From NCBI GenBank assembly GCA_030604135.1, contig JAUVWL010000028.1:1-50302 (forward strand): DNA of 50,302 bases, given 5' to 3'. The DNA is from Burkholderiales bacterium (GTDB lineage Bacteria > Pseudomonadota > Gammaproteobacteria > Burkholderiales > Burkholderiaceae_C). The stretch's first letter is position 1, and each line of letters begins with the position of its first letter. The notes beneath the pieces were generated by a model. That model was given only the letters and a program-made list of their open reading frames with translations, ran no database searches and was not told where the DNA came from. A program made the translations under genes and the position numbers. This document shows, piece after piece, positions 1-8,471 of the stretch.

Positions 1-79
1 CAGCGGCGGAGCGTGGGGGCATGAGCTTCAGCGTGGGGGCGAGAGCGACCGCAGCGAAGGGCCGCCCCGAGCAAGGTCA

Positions 80-125
80 GCCCCCTCGGGGGGCAGCGAC
101 CCGCGCAGCGGCGGAGCGTGGGGGC
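80..125. repeat. GC-rich intergenic repeat with strong hairpin, copy 1
   Basis: It starts with a GCCCCC-TCGG-GGGGGC hairpin (80-95) and continues into a block containing CAGCGGCGGAGCGTGGGGGC (106-125). The 20-base block recurs exactly at 1-20 and at 37374-37393. Both complete copies lie directly downstream of a minus-strand stop codon (yicC here, the deaminase at 37395). I recall this type of repeat as very common after genes in Comamonadaceae. A role as a REP-like element or terminator is inferred from the hairpin and the position. Confidence 0.75.
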
Positions 126-132
126 ATCCAGT

Positions 133-1032
133 TCACTCGATGTTCTGCACCTGCTCGCGCATCTGCTCGATCAGCACCTTCATATCCACCGAAATGCGGG
201 TCAACTCCAGGCTGGACGATTTGGAGCCCAGGGTGTTGGCTTCGCGGTGCAATTCCTGGATCAGGAAATCCAGCCGCTTGCCCAGTTCGGCGCCACGGCC
301 GAGCAGGCGTTCGATTTCGCCCAGGTGGGCGTCCAGCCTGGTCAGCTCCTCGGCCACGTCGATGCGGATGGCAAAGGCCGTGGCTTCGCTGAGGGCGCGG
401 TCGCGAGCAGCCTCGCTGGACACGGCGCCCTGGCTGTCCGAGCCCAGTGCTTCGTTCCAGCGCTCAAGAAAGCGCTGGCGCTGCTGTTCGACCAGTTGGG
501 GAATCAACGGCTGGGCATCAGAGGCCAGCTGGCGCAGTTGTTCCACCCGGTCCAGCAACATGTCGGCCAGACGCCGCCCTTCGCGGCGACGCGCATCCAG
601 CAGGCCTTCGAGTGCGGCTGCGGCCAGGTGCATGAGTGGGGCCTGCAGGGCACCGGGATCGGCACTTTGTTTGCCGGTCAATTGCAGCACCTCGGCCACC
701 GACAGCGGACCAGCCAGGGGCAGCCAGCTGCGCACCAGATCCTGCAGGGTCGCCAGACGTTGCAGTTCCGGCACACCTGGCGCGCGCTGACCGGCATCGG
801 TGCGGCCCTCGACCCAGACGCGCACCTCGACCTTGCCTCGGCGCAGCCTGGCGCCCAGCAGCTCGCGCAGGGCCGGTTCGGCACCCCGCAGGTCCTCCGG
901 CAGTTTGAGCACCAGGTCAAGAAAACGGCTGTTGACCGAACGGATTTCAACCCCCAGTCCGGGCAACCCTTCGGGCATACCGTCTGCGCCACTGTGCGCC
1001 GTGGCGTATCCGGTCATGCTGTAAACTGACAT
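133..1032 (-). CDS. yicC: YicC family protein (putative endoribonuclease)
   Basis: The protein has 299 residues, the usual size for the YicC/YloC family, whose E. coli member is reported to act in RNA turnover. The family N-terminus is clear (MSVYSMTGYA), followed by the typical EIRSVNSRFLDL segment near residue 30 and the conserved C-terminal stretch with KRLDFLIQELHREANTLGSK. The start at 1032 is chosen because homologues begin with M-x-x-SMTGYA; a longer in-frame reading to 1101 would run into the start of the divergent kinase gene at 1095. The gap to that gene is 62 bp and must hold both promoters. A repeat with a strong hairpin follows the stop codon. Family assignment is secure; the enzymatic role rests on family knowledge. 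Confidence 0.93.
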   Translation of the reverse strand: MSVYSMTGYATAHSGADGMPEGLPGLGVEIRSVNSRFLDLVLKLPEDLRGAEPALRELLGARLRRGKVEVRVWVEGRTDAGQRAPGVPELQRLATLQDLVRSWLPLAGPLSVAEVLQLTGKQSADPGALQAPLMHLAAAALEGLLDARRREGRRLADMLLDRVEQLRQLASDAQPLIPQLVEQQRQRFLERWNEALGSDSQGAVSSEAARDRALSEATAFAIRIDVAEELTRLDAHLGEIERLLGRGAELGKRLDFLIQELHREANTLGSKSSSLELTRISVDMKVLIEQMREQVQNIE

Positions 1033-1094
1033 CGCACTGGCCTCTTCGGTTTGAGCGGTCCAAAACGAGGCGTTCCGGAATCCTGGCGAATCAT

Positions 1095-2102
1095 ATGTCA
1101 AAGGTCAAACCTGCCCCACTTCCGCCGGACACGGTGATCGGTGGTTACCGCATTGTCAGAAAGCTGGCTGCCGGGGGCTTTGGGGTGGTGTATCTGGCCG
1201 TGGACACCGAGGGCCAGCAGGTCGCCGTCAAGGAGTACCTGCCTTCGTCGCTGGCTTCGCGCGCACCTGGCGAGTTGTTGCCGCAGGTCCAGCCCGAGAA
1301 GCTGTCGCTCTACCGCCTGGGCCTCAAGAGCTTTTTCGAAGAGGGCCGTGCGCTGGCCCAGATCTCCCACCAGTCGGTGGTGAGCGTGCTGAATTTCTTC
1401 CGCGAGAACGAGACGGTCTACATGGTCATGAATTACCTGGAGGGCGCGTCCCTGCAGGAGTTCATCATCACCGCGCGCGAACTCAAGAAGCAGAAGGTGT
1501 TTCGCGAGTCCACCATCCGCTCGCTGTATGACGAGGTGCTGCGCGGCTTGCGCATCGTGCACCAGCACAAGATGCTGCACCTGGACATCAAGCCGGCCAA
1601 CATCTTTGTGACCGATGACAACCGGGCGGTGCTGATCGACTTTGGTGCCGCCCGTGAGGTGCTGAGCAAGGAAGGCAACTTCATCCGGCCGATGTACACA
1701 CCCGGCTTTGCGGCGCCCGAGATGTACCGGCGCGATTCCAGCATGGGGCCATGGACCGACATCTACGCCATCGGCGCCTGCATCTATGCCAGCATGCAGG
1801 GTTACCCGCCCAACGATGCGCCCCAGCGTCTGGAAAAAGACCGCCTGTCGCTGGCGCTGTCCCGATTGCGTGGGGTGTATTCCGACAACCTGATCGAGGT
1901 GGTCGAGTGGTGCATGTCGCTTGACCCCTTGTCGAGACCGCAGTCGGTGTTTGCCTTGCAGAAGGAACTCAGCCGCGAAACCGAGCGCAGCTACACCAAG
2001 CTGACGGTGGCCGAGAAGATGCGCCTGCAATTTGACAGCCTGGTGTCCGACAACAAGAAGAAGTCGGGCAAATCCACCAACGCGGCGACCAAGTTCCGAT
2101 GA
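1095..2102 (+). CDS. Serine/threonine protein kinase (PknB/Stk-like)
   Basis: A 335-residue cytosolic Hanks-type kinase with no transmembrane segment or sensor tail. The catalytic domain spans about residues 17-290: glycine loop AAGGFG (25-30), ATP-anchoring lysine in VAVKEYLP (K46), catalytic loop HLDIKPAN (D164), DFG at 182-184 and APE at 207-209. The loop has HLD instead of HRD, so this is a non-RD kinase and may not need activation-loop phosphorylation. The stop codon overlaps the start of a PP2C phosphatase by 4 bp, so kinase and phosphatase are translationally coupled and probably act on the same substrates. The pair stands upstream of rph-rdgB-hemW. Substrates cannot be told from sequence. 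Confidence 0.9.
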   Translation: MSKVKPAPLPPDTVIGGYRIVRKLAAGGFGVVYLAVDTEGQQVAVKEYLPSSLASRAPGELLPQVQPEKLSLYRLGLKSFFEEGRALAQISHQSVVSVLNFFRENETVYMVMNYLEGASLQEFIITARELKKQKVFRESTIRSLYDEVLRGLRIVHQHKMLHLDIKPANIFVTDDNRAVLIDFGAAREVLSKEGNFIRPMYTPGFAAPEMYRRDSSMGPWTDIYAIGACIYASMQGYPPNDAPQRLEKDRLSLALSRLRGVYSDNLIEVVEWCMSLDPLSRPQSVFALQKELSRETERSYTKLTVAEKMRLQFDSLVSDNKKKSGKSTNAATKFR

Positions 2103-2998
2103 AGTTTTCGGTTTACCAGATCAGTCGCCAGGGAGGACGCGAGCGCAACGAGGACCGGATGGGTTATGCCTACACCCGGGAAGCGGGGCTGTTCGTGCTG
2201 GCCGACGGCATGGGCGGGCACCCGGAAGGGGCCATGGCGGCGCAGCTGGCGCTGCAGACCTTCTCGGCCTACTTCCAGAAGGCCGCCAACCCGACGGTGG
2301 GCGAAGTGCCGGAATTTCTTTCCAGCGCCCTGATGGCAGCCCACCACCAGATCATCCGCTACGCAGCCGAGAAAGGCATGCTCGACACGCCCCGCACCAC
2401 GCTGGTGGCCTCGGTGATGGAGCGCGGGCACATGCACTGGATCCATTGCGGGGATTCGCGCTTGTATGTGGTGCGCGATGGTGAGCTTGTCACCCGCACC
2501 CGGGACCACTCCTACATGGAGCAGCAGGCCCACCTGGGGCGCTCGACCGAGCACATCAACCGCAACATCCTGTTCACCTGTCTGGGGTCTCCGGCCAAGC
2601 CGGTGTACGACATCTCGGGCCCGCTTCAGTTGCACGAAGGTGACCGGGTGCTTCTGTGCTCTGACGGGCTCTGGGGAACCGTCAAAGACCAGGAGATCGT
2701 GAACGAGCTCTCGCGTGCGCCGCTGGAGCAGGCCGTGCCCGAGCTGGTGGAGCTGGCACTCAAGCGCGGCGGGCAGCGGTGCGACAACGTCACCGTGGTG
2801 GCCATGGAGTGGGAGACCCCGGAAGAATTCCAGTCGACCCGCGTGTCGACCGACGACATCCAGGAGGGGGTGTTTTCCTCCACCATCCAGTCCGGTGTGC
2901 CCGATCCGACAATCGAGGACATGGACGATGCGGCGATCGAGCGCTCGATCGCCGAGATCAACGAAGCGATCCGCCGTTCGGCGGAACGCAAGACCTGA
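2099..2998 (+). CDS. PP2C-family serine/threonine phosphatase
   Basis: A 299-residue soluble PPM/PP2C phosphatase. Metal-binding motifs are in order: RNEDR near residue 16, LADGMGGHPEG near 36-46, LLCSDGLWG near 180 and DNVTVVAMEW near 228, which are the four acidic motifs expected of an active Mn/Mg-dependent enzyme. The catalytic domain ends near residue 240; an acidic tail of about 60 residues follows with no recognised domain. The gene begins inside the kinase stop codon (ATGA overlap at 2099-2102) and ends 9 bp before rph. The likely job is reversing phosphorylation by the upstream kinase; this is inferred from coupling. Confidence 0.92.
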   Translation: MKFSVYQISRQGGRERNEDRMGYAYTREAGLFVLADGMGGHPEGAMAAQLALQTFSAYFQKAANPTVGEVPEFLSSALMAAHHQIIRYAAEKGMLDTPRTTLVASVMERGHMHWIHCGDSRLYVVRDGELVTRTRDHSYMEQQAHLGRSTEHINRNILFTCLGSPAKPVYDISGPLQLHEGDRVLLCSDGLWGTVKDQEIVNELSRAPLEQAVPELVELALKRGGQRCDNVTVVAMEWETPEEFQSTRVSTDDIQEGVFSSTIQSGVPDPTIEDMDDAAIERSIAEINEAIRRSAERKT

Positions 2999-3007
2999 GA
3001 GGTTTTC

Positions 3008-3739
3008 ATGACAGAACATGTGCGGCCCGGCCAGCGGGCCGTTGATGCCTTGCGCCCGGTGAAGATCACCCGGCAGTACACCATGCACGCGGAGGGCTCG
3101 GTGCTGATCGAGTTCGGTCATACCAAGGTGCTCTGCACCGCGTCGGTGGAAGAGAAAGTGCCCCCCCACAAAAAGGGCAGCGGGGAAGGCTGGGTGACGG
3201 CCGAGTACGGCATGTTGCCGCGTGCAACCCACACCCGCAGTGCCCGTGAGGCCGCCAAGGGCAAACAGAGCGGGCGGACCCAGGAAATCCAGCGGCTGAT
3301 CGGCCGCTCGCTGCGGGCCGTGTTCGACCTGAAGGCCCTGGGCGAACGCACCATCTCGCTTGACTGCGATGTGCTGCAGGCCGACGGGGGTACCCGCACG
3401 GCGGCCATCACCGGTGCTTTTGTGGCGGCCCAGGATGCGGTGAGCCAGTTGATGGCCGAGGGCAAGCTGGCCACATCTCCCATCAGGGACCATGTGGCGG
3501 CGATCTCGGTAGGCATCCTGTCCGGCCAGCCCTTGCTGGATCTGGAGTACGTGGAAGACTCGGCCTGCGATACCGACATGAATGTGGTGATGACCGGCGC
3601 TGGCCACTATGTCGAGGTGCAGGGCACCGCTGAGGGCGTGGCCTTTACGCGCAAGGAAATGGACGCGTTGCTGGCGCTGGCCGAGCAGGGCATTGGCGAG
3701 CTGGTTCGCCTGCAGAAGCACGCGCTCGGGCTCGCCTGA
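3008..3739 (+). CDS. rph: Ribonuclease PH
   Basis: RNase PH removes nucleotides phosphorolytically from the 3' end of tRNA precursors. The 243-residue length is typical. Visible family features are the N-terminal [14 protein letters not shown], the [13 protein letters not shown] segment near residues 69-81, [13 protein letters not shown] near 97-109 and the [20 protein letters not shown] core near 118-137. It lies 9 bp after the PP2C phosphatase, so it is probably in the same operon. Its TGA stop codon is the first part of a repeat (TGAGAGGGTGAGAGG) that also forms the stop codon of two other genes in the window. Confidence 0.97.
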   Translation: MTEHVRPGQRAVDALRPVKITRQYTMHAEGSVLIEFGHTKVLCTASVEEKVPPHKKGSGEGWVTAEYGMLPRATHTRSAREAAKGKQSGRTQEIQRLIGRSLRAVFDLKALGERTISLDCDVLQADGGTRTAAITGAFVAAQDAVSQLMAEGKLATSPIRDHVAAISVGILSGQPLLDLEYVEDSACDTDMNVVMTGAGHYVEVQGTAEGVAFTRKEMDALLALAEQGIGELVRLQKHALGLA

Positions 3740-3902
3740 GAGGGTGAGAGGAAATCGGCCATGCCCGTCTTGAAACCCCAAACCACCGCTTGCGGCGTTG
3801 CAACTGCGCGCCGTAGCCCGAGCTACGGCTGTGCTTTGCGCCTTGCCGGCGGCGCTTTGGGTTGCCCTTTCGGGCACGCCCATTTCCCTCTCAGCCTCTG
3901 AG
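3736..3902. repeat. 167-bp imperfect palindrome (hairpin element) between rph and rdgB
   Basis: The left arm, beginning CTGAGAGGGTGAGAGGAAAT at 3736, and the right arm ending at 3902 are imperfect inverted copies of each other over nearly their whole length. They meet at a perfect 7-bp stem, GCCGTAG-CCCGAG-CTACGGC, in the middle. The element fills the gap from the rph stop codon to just before the rdgB start, so a transcript through it would fold into one long hairpin. It resembles a non-autonomous mobile palindrome (REP/BIME- or MITE-like). No gene is inside: the reading frame extending rdgB upstream crosses it but has no counterpart in the RdgB family. Confidence 0.8.
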
Positions 3903-3911
3903 TCCATGGGC

Positions 3912-4514
3912 ATGAAACTGGTCCTGGCCTCCAACAACAAGGGCAAGCTGGCCGAGTTGCAGGCGCTGTTTGCGCCGCTGGGTGTGCAACTGGTGCGCCA
4001 GGCCGACCTGGGCATTCCAGAGGCACCCGAGCCCCACCGCACCTTCATCGAGAACGCGCTGGCCAAGGCACGCCATGCGGCACGGGTCAGCGGCCTGCCG
4101 GCGCTGGCCGACGATGCCGGTCTCTGTGTGGAGGCTTTCGGCGGCCTGCCTGGCGTTGACACCGCCTACTACGCCACACAGTTCGGCTACGAGAAGGGCG
4201 ACGACAACAACGTGCGTGCGCTGCTGGAACAGATGCGTGGTGTGACCGACCGCCGTGCGGCGCTGGTCAGCACGCTGGTGGCGCTGCGCAACGCCGACGA
4301 CCCGGAGCCCTTGGTGGCCACGGGGCGTGCGCCGGGGTTGATCACGCAGGAGCCGATCGGCGAGAACGGCTTCGGCTTTGATCCGGTGATGTTCCTGCCC
4401 GAGTTCGGCCAGACCTTTGCGCAATTGCCCACCGAGGTCAAGAACGCCAACAGCCACCGGGGCCGCGCAGCTCAGCAGATGCTGGAGCTGATGCGCACCC
4501 GCTGGATGGCATGA
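3912..4514 (+). CDS. rdgB: XTP/dITP diphosphatase (HAM1/RdgB family)
   Basis: RdgB hydrolyses non-canonical purine nucleoside triphosphates (dITP, XTP) and so keeps them out of DNA and RNA. The 200-residue protein begins with the diagnostic KLVLASNNKGKLAEL and carries ADDAGLCVEAFGGLPGVDTA and GFGFDPVMFLPE, all typical of the family. The start at 3912 matches the family N-terminus; ATG at 3906 is an alternative, and longer frames extend into the repeat. No good Shine-Dalgarno sequence precedes either start, so translation may depend on coupling or on the hairpin upstream. The stop overlaps hemW by 4 bp. Confidence 0.95.
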   Translation: MKLVLASNNKGKLAELQALFAPLGVQLVRQADLGIPEAPEPHRTFIENALAKARHAARVSGLPALADDAGLCVEAFGGLPGVDTAYYATQFGYEKGDDNNVRALLEQMRGVTDRRAALVSTLVALRNADDPEPLVATGRAPGLITQEPIGENGFGFDPVMFLPEFGQTFAQLPTEVKNANSHRGRAAQQMLELMRTRWMA

Positions 4515-5722
4515 ATTCTCCGGAGCAGCTCCAGCACTGGATGCGGCCGGGCACGCTGCAGCTTCAGGGGCTGCCGCCGCTGTCGCTCTATGTCCACCTG
4601 CCCTGGTGCCTGAAGAAGTGCCCCTATTGCGATTTCAATTCGCACGAGTGGAGTGCGTCGGCCCGGGTCGGCGAGACCATGCCCGAGCAGGCCTACGTCG
4701 AAGCGGTCATGGCCGATCTGGAGGCCGCATTACCCCTGATCTGGGGGCGCACGGTGCACAGTGTGTTCATCGGGGGGGGCACACCCAGTCTGTTCTCGCC
4801 CGAGTCCATCGACCAACTGCTGGCGGGGGTGAGAGCTCGGGTGCGTCTGGAGCCGGGTGCTGAGGTGACGCTGGAAGCCAACCCTGGCACCTTCGAGAAG
4901 GACCGTTTCAAGGCCTTCCGCTTTGCCGGCGTGACGCGGCTGTCGATCGGGGTGCAGAGTTTTCACGACGCCCACCTCAAGGCGCTGGGCCGGGTGCACG
5001 ACCGCGTGCAGGCGCTGGCGGCCATTGAGGAAGCGGCACAGGCCTTCGAGACCTTCAATCTGGACATCATGTACGCGCTGCCCGGGCAGACCCTGGCCCA
5101 GTGCGAGGAAGATATGCGCACAGCGCTGTCGTTTGCGCCGCCGCACATCTCGATCTACCACCTGACCATCGAACCCAATACGGTGTTTGCGAAGTTTCCA
5201 CCGCAGGTGCCCGAGGACGACGATGCCTACGCCATGCTCGACCGCATCACCGAGCTGACCACGGCCAAAGGGCTGGAGCGCTACGAGGTATCGGCCTATG
5301 CGCGCCCTGGGCATCGGTGCTGGCACAACCTGAACTACTGGCAGTTTGGCGATTACCTGGGCATTGGTGCTGGCGCGCACAGCAAACTCAGCTTTGCGCA
5401 CCGGGTGGTGCGGCAGGTCAGGGCTCGCGAGCCGCGTCTGTACATGGAGCGGGCGCGTGCCGGCGATGCGGTGGTGTCGGTGGACGAGGTGGCGCGCCGC
5501 GACCTGCCGTTCGAGTACATGCTCAATGCGCTGCGCCTGCGCGAGGGTTTCGCGCTGGATGAGGCAGTGGCCCGCACCGGCTTGCCCGTTTCAGCCTTGC
5601 GCCATGGCATTGACCAGGCGTGTGGTCTGGGCTGGCTCGTGGTGGATGGCGGCGTGGTGCGACCGACCGAGCAGGGTTTCGATTTCCTGAGCGACGTGCA
5701 GGCCCTGTTTCTGCCCGAATGA
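4511..5722 (+). CDS. hemW: Radical SAM heme chaperone HemW
   Basis: A 403-residue radical SAM protein of the HemW branch, which binds heme and inserts it into target proteins. It was formerly confused with the oxygen-independent coproporphyrinogen oxidase HemN. The [4Fe-4S] motif is WCLKKCPYCDF (C33, C37, C40), followed by FIGGGTPSLF, LEANPGTFE and SIGVQSF. HNLNYW near residue 278 and the C-terminal HemN_C-like domain (MLNALRLREGF) fit HemW. The single CxxxCxxC site and the conserved HNLNYW argue for HemW rather than HemN. It overlaps rdgB by ATGA and is the last gene of this plus-strand run. Confidence 0.95.
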   Translation: MNSPEQLQHWMRPGTLQLQGLPPLSLYVHLPWCLKKCPYCDFNSHEWSASARVGETMPEQAYVEAVMADLEAALPLIWGRTVHSVFIGGGTPSLFSPESIDQLLAGVRARVRLEPGAEVTLEANPGTFEKDRFKAFRFAGVTRLSIGVQSFHDAHLKALGRVHDRVQALAAIEEAAQAFETFNLDIMYALPGQTLAQCEEDMRTALSFAPPHISIYHLTIEPNTVFAKFPPQVPEDDDAYAMLDRITELTTAKGLERYEVSAYARPGHRCWHNLNYWQFGDYLGIGAGAHSKLSFAHRVVRQVRAREPRLYMERARAGDAVVSVDEVARRDLPFEYMLNALRLREGFALDEAVARTGLPVSALRHGIDQACGLGWLVVDGGVVRPTEQGFDFLSDVQALFLPE

Positions 5723-5753
5723 AACCGGGGTCCGCCGTCGGGCAAAGGTGGCT

Positions 5754-8390
5754 TCAAGCTGCCCATGCCGGGCTGTTGCATTCCAGGTTCGCGCTGCGAA
5801 TCCCGTCCACGCTGGCCAGGCGAAGCCGCAAGGTGGCGACCGTTCCCTTGCCCAATTCGCTCTGCAAGGTCACAGAGCCACCGTGGATTTCGGCAATCTC
5901 CTTGACCAGGTTCAGGCCCAGCCCGGTGCCCGGGATGTTGCCTGAGGCGTCGGCCCGGTAGAAGCGCTCGAAGGCGCGCTCCAGTTGCTCGGGAGACATG
6001 CCGATACCTTCGTCCCGAACGTGGATGGCGAGCATGTCCGCGCCGTTGTGCACTTCTACAGCCGCATCAAGTGCAACCTGACCGCCTTGGGGCGAGTATT
6101 TGAAGGCGTTGCTCAGCAGATTGGTCAGCGCCTGATGGATCTTGCTGCCGTCTGCCTGGATGTGGACATCGGGGATCACGCCGACCATGACTTCGCGCTT
6201 GGTGTCAAAGCTGGCAATGCCGTCCACCACATCGCGCACCAGTGCACCCAGCGCCGTGGGGACAATGTGGAAGTCCTTGCCCTGGCGGGCTTCAATGCGG
6301 GAGAGATCCAGCAGTTCCTGTATCAGGTTGGACAGCAGGGTGCCCTGCTTGTGCACCGTTCGCAACAGGTCCTTCTGCTTTTCTTCCGAGTACTTGCGGT
6401 GGATCATGAGTTCGGTGAAACCCAGGATGCTGGCCAGTGGCGTGCGCAGCTCGTGGGCAGCGGTGGCCAGGAACTCGCTCTTGATGCGGTCCACCTCAGT
6501 CTGGTGGGTGACGTCTCGCAGGTACAGGATGGTTTCGCCGCTACCGCCGAGGTTGCGGCGCACTTCGCGCTCCAGAACCTTTCGTGCAGGCTGGGCGATG
6601 GCAATGATGTCGGTGCTCTTGTCGTTCCAGGCCTCAGTGATGCCGCGATAGTGGCTGCCTTCTTCCAGCAGGGTCTTGAACCAGACATCGAAGCGCTGCA
6701 GGCTGCACCAGCTCGGGATGTCGCCCACCATCTCCCTGAAGGCCGGGTTGGTGGAGATCAGCTCACCTTGCCTGTCAAACACCGCAAAGCCATCCGGGCT
6801 CAGATCGAAAGTCGCGTTGAGGCGCGCGGTGCGTTCGATCAGCCGTTGCTTGACCTCGACCTGTGCGGTAACGTCCTCGATCACGTTGATGTAGTGTGTG
6901 ATGTCGCCATGAGCATCACGCACCGGCGAGACCGACAGCTTGTTGTAGAACATGCTGCCGTCCTTGCGGTAGTTTTTCAGGGTGATGGTCGCCTCGCCGC
7001 CATTGCGCACGGTCTGGTTCAGCGCCGCCAGATCGTCCCTGTCGGTCAGTGGCCCTTCCAGGATCGATGCATCACGTCCGAGCACCTCGTGCGGCGCGTA
7101 GCCGGTGATCCGGCAGAAGGCCGGGTTGGCATGCACGATAGGTTGCGGGTAGCGCCTGGCGTTGCTGATGGTGATGCCATTGAGCGTGCAGTCCACCACC
7201 CGGCCATACAGTGTCAGAAACTCTTCGGCCTGCTTCATATCGGTGAGGTCGCGCACGATGCAGGTGTAGCGGATGTCGGGATCGTCCGGTATCTCGCCCA
7301 CCAGCAGCTCGACCGGAAACGACGTGCCTTCCTGGCGCAGAGCGGCCATCTCGAGTTGGCCGATGCGGCTCTGGGTGCTGTGGATCAGCATGCCATTGGT
7401 GATGAGTTCACGCAATCGATCGGCGTCGAGGCCTGGCAGCAGATCCTCCAATGGCAGACCTGTCATGTCTGCTGCGGCGCGCCCGAACATGCGCTCGGCA
7501 GCAGGGTTGACGCTGTCGATGACACCGTCTCGCCGGATGCCCAGAATGGCGTCGGCTGCGGTGTCCAGAATGGCGCGCAGCCGGCTCAGGCGCTGCTGGG
7601 TTTCGTGCATGCGCAAAGCCAGCTCCTGGGACGAACGGTTGAGGCTCCGACCAAGCTCCCGCACCTCACGGCTGCCCCAGCGCATGTGCAGGTGCTCCCC
7701 CGGGGTGGTGGCCAGTTGTGTCGAATAGCGGGCGAGTTCGCCGATGGGTCGGATCGCTCGACGCAAAAACGCCGTGAATAAGGCCAGTGCCAGCGCAATC
7801 AGGCTCAGGGATGTCACTGTCTCCACCATCCAGCCACGAAGGGCGTGGGCGCGACGCTCGGCAAAGCTGAACTCCAGCTCAACCCACCCGTGGCGGAGAA
7901 AGTCGTCGTAACCGTCTTCCCGCCGGTCACCGCCTCCGCGATTGCCCAGGATGGCCGCGTAGGCATGGATTTGCCCGTTGAACAGCGCGTAGCGGCTGCC
8001 CGGTGGTGTGGCGGTGTTGTCCTGACCCGGGTAAATGACCCTCGGCTCCTGGTCTGCTCCAAGGGTCAGGCGAATCACCCGCTGTCCGCCGGGACGAACC
8101 ACCTCCACCGCCCGGACGCCAGGCATGGCCAGGAGTTCCTGCAGAGCAGACTCCAGAGTGGGCAGGTCCCGGTCCAGCATGGGTCTGATGGACGCCTGTG
8201 CCGCCAAGGCCGCCAGAGCTTGTGACCATTGAAGGCTGTCCTTCAAGGTCTGATCGTCGTTTCTTCGGAAGGAAGCGGCGCTGATCAGGACGCTGCCCAG
8301 CAGGGTGACGAAGACCACCATCCACAGAATCTGTGTCTTGATGGAGCGCTGGGAGAACCAGCGAATCACCGGCATGATGAGCGAGACCAT
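5754..8390 (-). CDS. Membrane-bound histidine kinase with HAMP and three PAS domains
   Basis: An 878-residue sensor kinase. Order: short cytoplasmic start, TM1 about 20-40, periplasmic sensor about 43-185 (no family recognised), TM2 about 190-212, HAMP about 212-265, PAS1 from about 275, PAS2 from about 400, a third PAS-like domain from about 525, HisKA with the phospho-acceptor in AAHELRTPL (H646), and a HATPase domain (N box LTNLLSNAFKYS, DEGIGM, GTGLGL). The PAS2 segment GRDASILEG resembles a LOV motif but lacks the flavin-binding cysteine, so photoreception is not supported. ATG at 8375 is an alternative start. A CheY-like regulator gene ends 81 bp upstream in the same direction and is the likely partner. 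The signal is unknown. Confidence 0.9.
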   Translation of the reverse strand: MVSLIMPVIRWFSQRSIKTQILWMVVFVTLLGSVLISAASFRRNDDQTLKDSLQWSQALAALAAQASIRPMLDRDLPTLESALQELLAMPGVRAVEVVRPGGQRVIRLTLGADQEPRVIYPGQDNTATPPGSRYALFNGQIHAYAAILGNRGGGDRREDGYDDFLRHGWVELEFSFAERRAHALRGWMVETVTSLSLIALALALFTAFLRRAIRPIGELARYSTQLATTPGEHLHMRWGSREVRELGRSLNRSSQELALRMHETQQRLSRLRAILDTAADAILGIRRDGVIDSVNPAAERMFGRAAADMTGLPLEDLLPGLDADRLRELITNGMLIHSTQSRIGQLEMAALRQEGTSFPVELLVGEIPDDPDIRYTCIVRDLTDMKQAEEFLTLYGRVVDCTLNGITISNARRYPQPIVHANPAFCRITGYAPHEVLGRDASILEGPLTDRDDLAALNQTVRNGGEATITLKNYRKDGSMFYNKLSVSPVRDAHGDITHYINVIEDVTAQVEVKQRLIERTARLNATFDLSPDGFAVFDRQGELISTNPAFREMVGDIPSWCSLQRFDVWFKTLLEEGSHYRGITEAWNDKSTDIIAIAQPARKVLEREVRRNLGGSGETILYLRDVTHQTEVDRIKSEFLATAAHELRTPLASILGFTELMIHRKYSEEKQKDLLRTVHKQGTLLSNLIQELLDLSRIEARQGKDFHIVPTALGALVRDVVDGIASFDTKREVMVGVIPDVHIQADGSKIHQALTNLLSNAFKYSPQGGQVALDAAVEVHNGADMLAIHVRDEGIGMSPEQLERAFERFYRADASGNIPGTGLGLNLVKEIAEIHGGSVTLQSELGKGTVATLRLRLASVDGIRSANLECNSPAWAA

Positions 8391-8471
8391 GGCGGCCCTA
8401 CCGGCGTCGCTGGCTGGAGCGCATGGCCGCAGCCTGTTTCAATGACGTATGGGAAAAAGACAGCGATGCAC

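Noticed and set aside
1991..4162. 723-codon antisense frame across the PP2C phosphatase, rph and the start of rdgB
   Set aside because: It crosses three conserved sense genes and the palindrome; no homology and no RBS.
7045..7110. LOV photoreceptor in the second PAS domain of the multi-PAS kinase
   Set aside because: The segment reads GRDASILEG and lacks the cysteine needed for the flavin adduct.
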